DNA of 64,000 nt from Streptomyces sp. NRRL F-6492 (GTDB lineage: Bacteria > Actinomycetota > Actinomycetes > Streptomycetales > Streptomycetaceae). Under the pieces are notes generated by a model that saw only the letters and a list, made by a program, of their open reading frames with translations, did not search any database and was not told where the DNA came from. The DNA lies in assembly GCF_001280125.1 (NCBI RefSeq), contig NZ_LGEG01000211.1:62001-126000 (forward strand). Direction: 5' to 3'. Both the position numbers and the translations under genes were made by a program. Each line of letters starts with the position of its first letter. Position 1 is the first letter of the stretch. Shown here piece by piece: positions 18,146 through 25,947 of this stretch.

Positions 18146-19747
18146 ATGAGTGTGGACACCAGAACGCCCCGGCCGGGGTTCGACGATCAGCCCGCGCTGA
18201 GCATGGTCAAGGTGGATTCCGATCCCGCCCAGGTGATCGTGAACCACGCCAGCTTCCGTGTGCGGCTCGCGCCGGCCCCGCAGCCGAGGTTCGCCGCCGG
18301 CGCCCGTACCGCAGCCCTGTCCGGAGCCGGCGCCCGAGCGGGCGGCGGTCCGCGCCGGCGCCCCGTCGTGTGGACCGGGAAGTCCACGCCGGGCGCGACC
18401 GGCCTCCTCCAGGCCGTGCGCGAGTCCTCCGTCGCCACCCTCGACCCCGTCGGCGGCCCCGACGCGGGCGCCACCCAGGCGATCCCGCGCGTCGGCGACA
18501 CCATGCCCACCCCCGTGGTGCCCGCCGGCGCCGCGCCGCTGCTGCCGCCGATGCGGCGCGCCGAGGGCGCCTACGACGACCTGTACGAGCCGCGGCCCGA
18601 GCCGGAGGACGCGTACGGGGACGAGGAGGCGCGGCCCGGCCGGGCCGAGCGGCGGCACGGACAGGACTCCGTCCGGCACGCCTACTACCCCGGCCGCCGG
18701 ATGAACCTCGGCGTCGTCCTCCTCCCGCTCCGCGTCTTCCTCGGCCTCATCTCCGTCTACGCGGGCATGGGCAAGCTCTGCGACCCCGTCTACTTCGACG
18801 GCGGCGAGCGCGGCTCCATGGTGAAGTGGCTCAACTCCCTCCACCCCTGGGCCCTCGCCGAACCGCTGCGCGACTTCGCCCTCCAGCACCCCGTCGGCGC
18901 GGGCCTGACCGTCGCCTTCCTCCAGGTCGTCGTCGGCGTCCTCACGATCCTCGGCCTCTGGCAGCGCGTCGCCGCCGTCGTCGGCGCCCTGCTCTCCGCC
19001 GCGCTGCTGCTCACCGTCAGCTGGAAGAGCGTCCCGGTCTACGACTCCGCCGACATCATCTACCTGGCCGCCTGGTCGCCGCTGATCATCGCGGGCGCCC
19101 CCGTCTACTCGATCGACGGCCGCCTCGCCGGGGAGGCCTGGCGCACCCTCGGCCCCCGCGCCGACCTCCTGGACCTGCGCCGCCGGGTGCTGCGCCGCGG
19201 CACCCTCCTCGCCGCCGTCGTCGTCGGCCTCACCCTCCTCGTCGGCTCCGTCCTCGGCGGCGCGGTCCGCTCCACCGAGATGGTCACCGTGCCGGGCCCC
19301 AACGACGACCCGATCAACCACCTCCCCGGCCGCCCGCTCCAGGAGCCGATCGGCGACGCCCCCTCCCGGCCGGCGTCCACCCCGCCCGGCCCCGCCGCGA
19401 CCACCGGGGCGACGACCGAGGCCCCGGCGAAGAGCGAGCGGACCCGGGAGGCGACGGAGCGCCCGACCGAGCCGACCCGCGAGTCCACCCGCACGCGGGA
19501 GCAGCGCCCGACCGCCACGCAGGGCACCGGCACCGGGACCGGCGGCTCCGGCAGCCGTACGCCCACCCGGTCGGACCCGGAGCCCCCGCCGTCCACCAGC
19601 GACACCCCGAGCGGCACGGGCGGCACGTCGAGCGGCGGCTCCACGGGCTCGACCGGCTCGACCGGCACCCCGTCGGAGAGCGGTTCGACGACGAGCGGCG
19701 GCGGGGACGGCGGCGCCCGGAACCCGATCGGCGGCCTGCTGGGCTGA
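18146..19747 (+). CDS. DoxX-family membrane protein with long disordered tails
   Basis: The 533-residue protein has about 185 residues of hydrophilic N-terminus, a four-helix DoxX-like membrane domain (about 188-330; LPLRVFLGLISVYAGMGKLC and LQVVVGVLTILGLWQRVAA), another membrane helix near 362-382 (LLAAVVVGLTLLVGSVLGG), and a 130-residue Thr/Ser/Pro/Gly-rich C-terminus. DoxX-like proteins sit in the membrane with thiol or quinone chemistry, but the role of this one is unknown. A TTAGAT -10-like hexamer overlaps the chosen ATG, so the real start may lie downstream. Confidence 0.78.
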   Translation: MSVDTRTPRPGFDDQPALSMVKVDSDPAQVIVNHASFRVRLAPAPQPRFAAGARTAALSGAGARAGGGPRRRPVVWTGKSTPGATGLLQAVRESSVATLDPVGGPDAGATQAIPRVGDTMPTPVVPAGAAPLLPPMRRAEGAYDDLYEPRPEPEDAYGDEEARPGRAERRHGQDSVRHAYYPGRRMNLGVVLLPLRVFLGLISVYAGMGKLCDPVYFDGGERGSMVKWLNSLHPWALAEPLRDFALQHPVGAGLTVAFLQVVVGVLTILGLWQRVAAVVGALLSAALLLTVSWKSVPVYDSADIIYLAAWSPLIIAGAPVYSIDGRLAGEAWRTLGPRADLLDLRRRVLRRGTLLAAVVVGLTLLVGSVLGGAVRSTEMVTVPGPNDDPINHLPGRPLQEPIGDAPSRPASTPPGPAATTGATTEAPAKSERTREATERPTEPTRESTRTREQRPTATQGTGTGTGGSGSRTPTRSDPEPPPSTSDTPSGTGGTSSGGSTGSTGSTGTPSESGSTTSGGGDGGARNPIGGLLG

Positions 19748-19769
19748 GACCGCGTCCGTACGGACGGGA

Positions 19770-19802
19770 AAGGGCGGCACCGCTTCGTGCGGTGCCGCCC
19801 TT
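19770..19802. terminator. Hairpin terminator after the DoxX gene
   Basis: A 14-bp perfect stem AAGGGCGGCACCGC / complement with a 5-nt loop; convergent with the minus-strand nucleotidyltransferase gene. Confidence 0.8.
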
Positions 19803-19847
19803 CTCCGTGTGCCGGGCTTCTCCGTGTGCCGGGGCCCTCCGGGGGTG

Positions 19848-20564
19848 TCAGGCCCTCTGGGCGGCGAGCTCCTTGGCGGCCTCGGTGAGGTCCTTGGCGG
19901 TGTCGATGGCCCGCCAGTACGCCCCCTGGGGCAGCGGGAAGCCGGCCAGGCGCTGCTCGCGGGCGAGCCGGGGGAAGGTGGTCCGCTCGTGGTCGCCGAG
20001 GTCGGGGAGCAGCTCGGTGAAGTCGGCGGAGAAGACGTACACGCCGGCGTTGATGAGGAACGGCGACGGCGGCGCCTCGATGAAGTCGGTGATGTGCCCG
20101 AAGGTGTCGGTCTCGACGGCGCCCCACGGGATGCGGGGGCGGGCCAGGGCGAGGGTGGCGAGGGCGTCGCGCTCGGCGTGGAAGGCGGCCATCTCGCGCA
20201 GCGAGAAGCGGGTCCAGATGTCGCCGTTGGTGGCGTACCAGGGCTCGTCGGGCGAGGGCAGGCGCGCGGCGGCGTACTTGAGGCCGCCGCCGCGCCCCAG
20301 GGGCTCGGTCTCGACGACCGTGGTCACCTGGAGGGGGAGGTCGGCGGTTCCGAGCCACTCCTGGAGCACTTCGGCGAGGTGGCCGCAGGAGACGACGGCG
20401 TGGGTGACGCCCTCGGCGGCCAGCCAGGAAAGCTGATGGCCGATGATCGGGGTCCCGGTGCCCGGGATCTCGACCATCGGCTTGGGGCGGTCGTCGGTGT
20501 AGGGGCGCAGCCGCGAGCCCTGGCCGCCCGCCAGGATCACGGCCTGCGTCGGAGTGGAGTGCAT
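19848..20564 (-). CDS. NDP-sugar nucleotidyltransferase family protein
   Basis: The 238-residue protein has the nucleotidyltransferase fold: QAVILAGGQGSRLRPYTDDR at about 6-25 is the canonical G-x-G-x-R-L-x-P pyrophosphorylase loop, followed by PKPMVEIPGTGTPIIGHQL. NGDIW supplies the metal-binding Asp, and INAGVYVF the sugar pocket. It is shorter than GlmU/RmlA and lacks a beta-helix, so it resembles mannose-1-phosphate guanylyltransferase-like or CDP-alcohol-type transferases; the substrate is unknown. I prefer the ATG at 20564 (MHSTPTQ) to the upstream one at 20597. Confidence 0.85.
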   Translation of the reverse strand: MHSTPTQAVILAGGQGSRLRPYTDDRPKPMVEIPGTGTPIIGHQLSWLAAEGVTHAVVSCGHLAEVLQEWLGTADLPLQVTTVVETEPLGRGGGLKYAAARLPSPDEPWYATNGDIWTRFSLREMAAFHAERDALATLALARPRIPWGAVETDTFGHITDFIEAPPSPFLINAGVYVFSADFTELLPDLGDHERTTFPRLAREQRLAGFPLPQGAYWRAIDTAKDLTEAAKELAAQRA

Positions 20565-20657
20565 ACGGGGAACGATAGGCGCCCGGCGCTCCGTCACCGC
20601 GGTACGGGGCGGGGCCCTGCGGGGTCGGGCCGGTCGCCCGGCCCGGTGCGGGGTTCG

Positions 20658-21068
20658 TCAGCCGGCGCGCATGACCCCGGTCGCGTACGAGGTGTCGCAG
20701 ACCGGCCGGGAGAAGGACTGGGCGCGGGCGGGGCCGTAGCGCTGGACGGCGGCGCGGCCGAGGTCGCGGGCGATCGACACGCAGTGCCGGGCGAGGGAGG
20801 GCCGGTTCTCGACCTCGCGCTGGAGGTGCGTGAGGGCGGTGCCGGGGTCCTTCGCCCGGAGCTCGGCGAGGAGCTGGTCGCGCAGGACGTCCTGCGGGGC
20901 GCGGGACTTGGCCGGGACGGAGACGTCCTTGGCGGACGCCGTCAGCTGGGTCGCGGAGTCCTGGCCGGCCCACGGAACGGCGGACACCGCGAGCGTTCCC
21001 GAGAGCACCAGGACGACGGGCAGGACGAGGGCGAGGGAGCGGCCGATTCGGCGGGCAGAGTGGGTCAC
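20658..21068 (-). CDS. Small secreted protein of unknown function
   Basis: The 136-residue protein has an N-terminal signal peptide (RRIGRSLALVLPVVLVLSGT, cleavage probably after SAVPWA near 33). The mature part is helical and contains two cysteines (ARHCVSIARDLG and RPVCDTSYATG) that may form one disulphide. No domain is recognised. It lies between the nucleotidyltransferase and msiK on the same strand, but gaps of about 93 and 267 bp suggest separate transcription. Confidence 0.7.
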   Translation of the reverse strand: MTHSARRIGRSLALVLPVVLVLSGTLAVSAVPWAGQDSATQLTASAKDVSVPAKSRAPQDVLRDQLLAELRAKDPGTALTHLQREVENRPSLARHCVSIARDLGRAAVQRYGPARAQSFSRPVCDTSYATGVMRAG

Positions 21069-21240
21069 GCAGGCGAGCGTAGCGGGAGGTAGTGATATGG
21101 CGACATTTAGTCACTCTCGCGGGGGATGGTTCGAAGCGGCTTTTCGAATTACGTGTTGACGCCGCGGGCGCCGCGGTGGCGGGGCGGGCCCGGAATGCCG
21201 GGGTTTCCCACCGTAAACCCCTCGGGGGAGACCGAATGGC

Positions 21241-21279
21241 CGAACGGCCCCGCGTCCGGGAGGGACGCGGGGCCGTTCG
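21241..21279 (-). terminator. Hairpin terminator after msiK
   Basis: A perfect 17-bp stem (CGAACGGCCCCGCGTCC / complement) with a 5-nt loop lies about 57 bp past the msiK stop. Confidence 0.8.
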
Positions 21280-21335
21280 GGTGATCCGTCTTGCGCTGTC
21301 TGTCCTGCTGTCCTGTGCCGTCTACCGCGCGAGGG

Positions 21336-22433
21336 TCAGTCGCTGAGGCGGGCGCCCGTGGAGGTGGAGAAGACGTGCAGCTCGCCGGCGCGGGGCACGA
21401 CGTGGAGGGTGGAGCCCTTGGCGGGGACGTCACGGCCGCCGACGCGGACGACCAGGTCCTTGTCCTCGCCGCCGACGCGGGTGGAGCCGTAGACGAAGCC
21501 GTCGGAGCCGAGCTCCTCGACCACGTTGACGGTGACGGCGAGGCCGTCCTTGCTCGTCGGGCCCGAGACGTCGAAGTGCTCGGGGCGGACGCCGACGGTG
21601 ACGGTGGTGTCGCCGTTGGCGGAGGCGGCGGCGATGGCGTCGCGGGAGACCGGGACGACGCTGTTGCCGAACTTCACGCCGCCGTCGGTGATCGGGACCT
21701 CGACCAGGTTCATGGCGGGGGAGCCGATGAAGCCGGCGACGAAGAGGTTCGCGGGCTTGTCGTACATGTTGCGCGGGGAGTCGACCTGCTGGAGCAGACC
21801 GTCCTTGAGGACGGCGACGCGGTCGCCCATGGTGAGGGCCTCGGTCTGGTCGTGGGTGACGTAGACCGTGGTGATGCCCAGGCGGCGCTGGAGGCTCGCG
21901 ATCTGGGTGCGGGTCGAGACGCGGAGCTTGGCGTCGAGGTTCGACAGCGGCTCGTCCATGAGGAAGACCTGCGGCTCGCGGACGATGGCGCGGCCCATGG
22001 CGACGCGCTGGCGCTGACCGCCGGAGAGCGCCTTCGGCTTGCGGTCGAGGTACTCGGTGAGGTCGAGCATCTTCGCGGCCTCTTCGACCTTGGCGCGGAT
22101 CTCGGCCTTGTTGACACCGGCGATCTTGAGCGCGAAGCCCATGTTGTCGCCGACGGTCATGTGCGGGTAGAGCGCGTAGTTCTGGAACACCATGGCGATG
22201 TCCCGGTCCTTGGGCGGCAGGTGCGTGACGTCGCGGTCACCGATGCGGATGGAGCCGGCGTTGACGTCCTCGAGACCCGCGAGCATGCGCAGGGAGGTCG
22301 ACTTGCCACAGCCGGAGGGACCGACGAGGACGAGGAACTCGCCGTCGGCGATCTCGATGTCGAGCTGGTCGACGGAGGGCTTGGTGGCACCGGGGTAGAT
22401 CCGGGTCGCCTTGTCGAACGTGACGGAAGCCAT
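21336..22433 (-). CDS. msiK: Multiple sugar import ATP-binding protein MsiK
   Basis: Shared ATPase that energises several ABC sugar importers (cellobiose, maltose, chitobiose) in Streptomyces. The 365-residue protein has Walker A GPSGCGKST (38-46), Q-loop FQNYALYPHM, signature LSGGQRQRVA near 135, Walker B FLMDEPLSNLDAKLR near 157, the H-loop in VTHDQTEA and a C-terminal TOBE/OB regulatory domain. Start ATG 22433 (MASVTFDKATRIYPGATKPS); the upstream ATG at 22451 lacks a good RBS. No permease genes are adjacent, as expected for this orphan ATPase. A DasR-like site lies upstream. Confidence 0.93.
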   Translation of the reverse strand: MASVTFDKATRIYPGATKPSVDQLDIEIADGEFLVLVGPSGCGKSTSLRMLAGLEDVNAGSIRIGDRDVTHLPPKDRDIAMVFQNYALYPHMTVGDNMGFALKIAGVNKAEIRAKVEEAAKMLDLTEYLDRKPKALSGGQRQRVAMGRAIVREPQVFLMDEPLSNLDAKLRVSTRTQIASLQRRLGITTVYVTHDQTEALTMGDRVAVLKDGLLQQVDSPRNMYDKPANLFVAGFIGSPAMNLVEVPITDGGVKFGNSVVPVSRDAIAAASANGDTTVTVGVRPEHFDVSGPTSKDGLAVTVNVVEELGSDGFVYGSTRVGGEDKDLVVRVGGRDVPAKGSTLHVVPRAGELHVFSTSTGARLSD

Positions 22434-22490
22434 GGTGATGTGTCCCTTCACCGGCAGGAACGTGCCGGACGATCCGAGTAAAGGAGTGAT

Positions 22491-22506
22491 TGAGGTCTAG
22501 TCCACC
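22491..22506. promoter_or_regulatory. Candidate DasR (dre) operator upstream of msiK
   Basis: TGAGGTCTAGTCCACC matches 10 of 12 positions of the dre core TGGTCTAGACCA. It lies about 60 bp upstream of the msiK start. DasR is a GntR regulator controlling aminosugar import (established knowledge); its binding here is inference. Confidence 0.5.
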
Positions 22507-22615
22507 TGGGTGAACCACGGGTGACGCTACCTCCCACGGGGTCATCTGTCAGCACTCCCCGCCCCGCGGGATTCCCGACCACCACGGGACCGTCGTTGGA
22601 TACACTGCACGGGCT

Positions 22616-22689
22616 GCCTCCTTAGCTCAGCTGGCCAGAGCACCGCTCTTGTAAAGCGGGGGTCGTCGGTTCGAACCCGACAGGGGGCT
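22616..22689 (+). tRNA. tRNA-Thr (anticodon UGU)
   Basis: The 74-nt cloverleaf folds fully: acceptor GCCTCCT pairs with AGGGGGC, D stem GCTC/GAGC, anticodon stem CCGCT/AGCGG with loop CTTGTAA (anticodon TGT), T arm GTCGG-TTCGAAC-CCGAC, discriminator T. CCA is not encoded. Its 3' 43 bases are the attachment site of the neighbouring integrative element. Confidence 0.95.
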
Positions 22690-22690
22690 C
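22648..22690 (+). repeat. att core copy 1 (within tRNA-Thr)
   Basis: The 43-bp core runs from the anticodon loop (CTTGTAAAGC) to the 3' end of the tRNA (AGGGGGCTC). It is the reference for the five other copies downstream. Integration here regenerates an intact tRNA. Confidence 0.9.
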
Positions 22691-22728
22691 TGTAGGGAAA
22701 GTGCCTGCTCAGAGTGGGTGCACATGAG

Positions 22729-22759
22729 ACTGCCCGCCAAGATCACCTTGGCGGGCAGT
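22729..22759 (-). terminator. Hairpin between tRNA-Thr and integrase
   Basis: A 12-bp perfect stem ACTGCCCGCCAA / complement with a 7-nt loop just past the integrase stop. Its left edge overlaps the 12-mer CACATGAGACTG, which recurs near the right attachment site (35421). Confidence 0.65.
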
Positions 22760-22790
22760 ACGCATTCCGTACACGCTGGATCTTCGGGCC

Positions 22791-23987
22791 CTACGCGGCG
22801 AGCACCGCTCCCCGCCGCTCCAGTGCGGCGAGACGGCCCTTGTCGAGCGCATCCGCGACCTCGTCGAGCCGGTCCGGCCACAGGTGCCCGTACACGTCCA
22901 GCGTCATTGCCGCGGACTTGTGACCCAACATCGTCTGCACCACCTTCACGTCGGCGCCGGCCGCGATCGCGAGCGAGGCCGCCGTGTGCCGGAGCTTGTG
23001 CGGCGTGATGCCGAGGTCCCCGAGACCTGCCTCGACGACGGCCTTGTCGAACGCGCGCTGCCGGAAGTTCCGGTAGCGCAGCGGCCCGCCCTCGGGTGCG
23101 GTGAACACGAGGTCCTCGCGCTTCCGTCCGTCCAGGAGAGGGCGCAGCTCCTCGGCGAACGACCGCGGCACCGGGACGGACCGCTTCTCGTGGTTCTTCA
23201 CCGGCCCGGCTTCCAGCTTGCCCTTCACGTCGGAGTACGCCTGGACGATCCGGATGCGGCGCGTGTCCATGTTGAGCCGGGCGGCCTTGATGGCGATGGC
23301 CTCGCCCCAGCGGATGCCGCTGTACGCGAGGACGAGGACGAGCAGCCGGTACGGGCCGGACGCCTCGGCCAGGGCCTCGACCTGGTCGTGCGTGAGGTAG
23401 ACGTGCTCGTCTTCCTCGGACGGCCGGGGCAGTGTGTGCTCGCTCGCCGGGTTGACGGCGATCCGGTGCGTCTTGATCGCGTGCTTCATCACGCCGCCGA
23501 AGACGTAGAACGTCTTGGCGATCCGCCCGGGGCTCAAGGGCTTGCCGGACGCGCCGGGTTTGTTGATCAGGTCGTCCACCCATGCGGACACGTCGTCCCA
23601 CTGGATCGCCGCGACCTGCCAGTCGCCCCACTTCGGGATCACGTACAGGTCGAGCAGCTCGCGGTAGTCGTTCTTCGTCCGCCGGGACTGCTTGCGGAGG
23701 GTCTTGAACCACTCCTCAGCCACGAGGGACGTGGCGGCCTTTCCCGAGCGGGGGTCGCGGTACGAACCCTTGTCGAGCCGGGCCGTGATCGCGTGCACCT
23801 CGGCCTCGGCCTGGGGCAGCTTCCCGAACGTCTTGGCCTTGCCCTTGCCGTCCGGGCCGTACCAGCGGACCCGCCAGCGGCCGGGCGGCTGCCGCTTACT
23901 GCCGGCGCGCTTCGCTTCCTGCCACTTGGCCATGGACTCCCGGTAGTCCTCGTGGTTCTCCCGGTCCTCGATCCAGACCCTAGCCAT
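22791..23987 (-). CDS. int: Tyrosine site-specific recombinase (integrase)
   Basis: Catalyses integration and excision at tRNA-Thr. The 398-residue protein has an N-terminal basic arm-binding region (RWRVRWYGPDGKGKAKTFGK), a core-binding SAM-like domain (about 95-175) and the catalytic domain with R226 (YSGIRWGEAIAI), H330-x-x-R333 (ITPHKLRHTAAS), H356 (LGHKSAAMTLDVY) and nucleophile Y366. The active site is complete. The start ATG 23987 overlaps the upstream regulator's stop by 8 bases, so the two form one minus-strand operon. Confidence 0.93.
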   Translation of the reverse strand: MARVWIEDRENHEDYRESMAKWQEAKRAGSKRQPPGRWRVRWYGPDGKGKAKTFGKLPQAEAEVHAITARLDKGSYRDPRSGKAATSLVAEEWFKTLRKQSRRTKNDYRELLDLYVIPKWGDWQVAAIQWDDVSAWVDDLINKPGASGKPLSPGRIAKTFYVFGGVMKHAIKTHRIAVNPASEHTLPRPSEEDEHVYLTHDQVEALAEASGPYRLLVLVLAYSGIRWGEAIAIKAARLNMDTRRIRIVQAYSDVKGKLEAGPVKNHEKRSVPVPRSFAEELRPLLDGRKREDLVFTAPEGGPLRYRNFRQRAFDKAVVEAGLGDLGITPHKLRHTAASLAIAAGADVKVVQTMLGHKSAAMTLDVYGHLWPDRLDEVADALDKGRLAALERRGAVLAA

Positions 23988-24627
23988 CCCGCCCCCCGTC
24001 GTCCGGCTTCTTCCGCACGACCAGCTTCCCGTCCTCCTCGCCCGCCAGCTCCAGGCCCAGAGGCTCAAGGAACTGCCCCAGCGGCACCGGTCGGGACGCG
24101 GGACCGACCGGACCACCGGCCTGCCGCTCAGCCTCGGCCGTGACGAGCCGGCTGTACTCGTCGCCCTGCTCGTCTTCCATCTCGATCAACCAGTGCGGCC
24201 GGCCGTAGAGGCGGTATTCCATGAGGGCGCGCATGTAGGCGCGGCCGCCCTGGACTCCCTGTCCGAGCGTGGACAGGGGGGCCTTCCCGTCGGCCCACTG
24301 CCACGCGGCGTACGCGGTCACGGGGGTGCTGCCGGTGATCTGCACCTCGTCGTGCAGCTCGACGTCGACGGGCAGGAGCAGCGCGGACGGCGAGACGCCG
24401 AGAACGACCGCGAGGGCCGCCAAGTCGTCTGCGGTTACCTGTCGCTCCTTCTTCTCCATGCGGGTGATGCCTGAGGCGGGGATGGGCCGACCGTTCTGCT
24501 CCAGGAGCGCGGACAACTGGCGGGTGGTCAGTCCGCGGGCCTTCCTGAGGCGCGCCAAATTGGTGGCTACGGCCTGTCCGGTGGGGCCGGTCTCGATCGC
24601 TCGTCGTCCGCGCTGCTGCTCAGTCAT
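23980..24627 (-). CDS. XRE-type transcriptional regulator of the element
   Basis: The 215-residue protein has an N-terminal helix-turn-helix (about 18-75; NLARLRKARGLTTRQLSALL, then SGITRMEKKERQVTADDLAA) followed by an unfamiliar C-terminal region (YMRALMEYRLYGRPHWLIEM). It sits upstream of int in the same operon and divergent from the excisionase/replication operon across a region with a perfect palindrome, so it is likely the element's master repressor (inference). The start ATG 24627 is my choice; the frame is open further upstream to 24729. Confidence 0.8.
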   Translation of the reverse strand: MTEQQRGRRAIETGPTGQAVATNLARLRKARGLTTRQLSALLEQNGRPIPASGITRMEKKERQVTADDLAALAVVLGVSPSALLLPVDVELHDEVQITGSTPVTAYAAWQWADGKAPLSTLGQGVQGGRAYMRALMEYRLYGRPHWLIEMEDEQGDEYSRLVTAEAERQAGGPVGPASRPVPLGQFLEPLGLELAGEEDGKLVVRKKPDDGGRDG

Positions 24628-24704
24628 AGGACTCAGCGTAAGCACCGGTGGAGCGTTTGTTTCGCAGCGGGGATGCGCTACTCTCAGCTTCATGGGTGCA
24701 GCAT

Positions 24705-24720
24705 AGGACCATGTGGTCCT
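24705..24720. promoter_or_regulatory. Palindromic operator between regulator and replication operon
   Basis: AGGACCATGTGGTCCT is a perfect 7-bp inverted repeat with a TG/CA centre. It lies in the divergent intergenic region, 35 bp before the excisionase start, and is a natural target for the adjacent XRE protein. A second small palindrome GAACGTTC is at 24731-24738. Confidence 0.55.
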
Positions 24721-24754
24721 TGTTAGCAACGAACGTTCCCGGAAGGGTGAGAAC

Positions 24755-24982
24755 GTGGAACAGAAAGCCAGTCACGCCAATGACCTCCTGACCCCCCGCC
24801 AGGTATGCGAGGAGTACCCGATCTTCGGTACGCCGGGGTCTCTGGCGGAGCGCCGTTGGAGGGGAAGCGGCCCCGCCTACATCAAGACCGCGGCCGGACG
24901 AGGAGGGCGGGTCTTTTACCGCCGGAGCGCTATCGAGGGGTGGCTGAACGAGCGCACCGTGAGTGGAGGCGCGGCAGCGTGA
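24755..24982 (+). CDS. xis: Excisionase-like helix-turn-helix protein
   Basis: The 75-residue protein starts with GTG 24755 (VEQKASHANDLLTPRQVCEE) after an AAGGG RBS. The winged-helix MerR/Xis pattern is clear: LLTPRQVCEEYPIFGTPGSL as the recognition helix, R-x-W-x-G-S-G-P-A-Y-I-K as the wing, and VFYRRSAIEGWLNERT at the end. Such proteins direct excision by Int; it could alternatively be a small regulator of the replication operon. Its stop overlaps the next start by 4 bases. Confidence 0.75.
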   Translation: MEQKASHANDLLTPRQVCEEYPIFGTPGSLAERRWRGSGPAYIKTAAGRGGRVFYRRSAIEGWLNERTVSGGAAA

Positions 24983-25947
24983 CGACCAACGAAAAAACCC
25001 CCGGCCTGCGGGAACAGGACGCGGGGGAAAGTGACTACCTGGCGGGCGAGTCACCTGACATCGTGCCACACGGACAGCTCTGGGTGAACGCCCTCGCCGA
25101 CGCCACCGAAGCACAGCGGCGCGACCTCCTGTCCTTCCCGATCGGCCGGACGAAGATGCCCGCGATCCGCTCCCCCCACCGGGACGACCCGCGCGGCACC
25201 CCGAAGTGCCGCGGCGAATGCGGCCGCCCCGGACACGGCGTGCACGACGCCACCAGCGACCCCAGCAAGCTCGCCAAGCTGTTCGCCGCCGCGCCGCACG
25301 CCACCGGCTACGGCATCGCCTGCGGCCGCGGCGAGCGGCCCCTGCTCGGGGTCGACCTCGACCGGAAGAACGGCGTGGACGGCGTCGCCTCCCTCCGCCA
25401 ACTCGCCGAGCAGCACGGCTTCGAGGTGCCCGAGACGATCGTCATCGCCACCCCCTCCGGCGGCATGCACCTGTGGTTCACCGGACCGGCCGCCGCCACC
25501 GTGCCCAACAGCGCGGGCAAGCTCGGCCCCGGCATCGACATCCGCGGTTATGGCGGCTACCTCGTCGGCCCTGGCTCGTGGACCAGGAAGGGCACGTACC
25601 GGGTCGCGGCACCCCACCCCGTCGCTCCGGTGCCCGCCGGGCTGCTCGCCCTCATCATCCCCAGACCCGTACAGCCGGCCGTGCCGTCCAGCACGCTGCG
25701 CCGGATGCCGGTACGGCAGCGCTCTGCCGTTCTCACCGGACTGGTCAAGTTCGTGCTCCAGGCGCCCGACGGCGAGCTGAACAACCGTCTGTACTGGGCC
25801 GCCTGCCGCGCGTTCGAGACCAACGTCGACCCGATCGCCGTCACCAATGCGCTCATCGACGCCGCCGTCGCGGCCGGTCACCCCGAATCTTCCGCCGCGG
25901 GCACCGTCGCCAGTGCCCGCAACGCACCTTCAAGGACCCGTGCATGA
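24979..25947 (+). CDS. Bifunctional DNA primase/polymerase
   Basis: Archaeo-eukaryotic-type primase-polymerase typical of actinomycete integrative elements, expected to prime or copy the excised circular form. The 322-residue protein has the catalytic acidic motif LLGVDLDRKNG (about 123-133), SGGMHLWFTG and GIDIRGYGGYLVGPGSWTRKG, which together form the prim-pol active site. The C-terminal region is a helical extension (RRMPVRQRSAVLTGLVKFVL). The GTG start at 24979 overlaps the excisionase stop; the stop overlaps the RepA-like ATG (ATGA). Confidence 0.9.
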   Translation: MTTNEKTPGLREQDAGESDYLAGESPDIVPHGQLWVNALADATEAQRRDLLSFPIGRTKMPAIRSPHRDDPRGTPKCRGECGRPGHGVHDATSDPSKLAKLFAAAPHATGYGIACGRGERPLLGVDLDRKNGVDGVASLRQLAEQHGFEVPETIVIATPSGGMHLWFTGPAAATVPNSAGKLGPGIDIRGYGGYLVGPGSWTRKGTYRVAAPHPVAPVPAGLLALIIPRPVQPAVPSSTLRRMPVRQRSAVLTGLVKFVLQAPDGELNNRLYWAACRAFETNVDPIAVTNALIDAAVAAGHPESSAAGTVASARNAPSRTRA

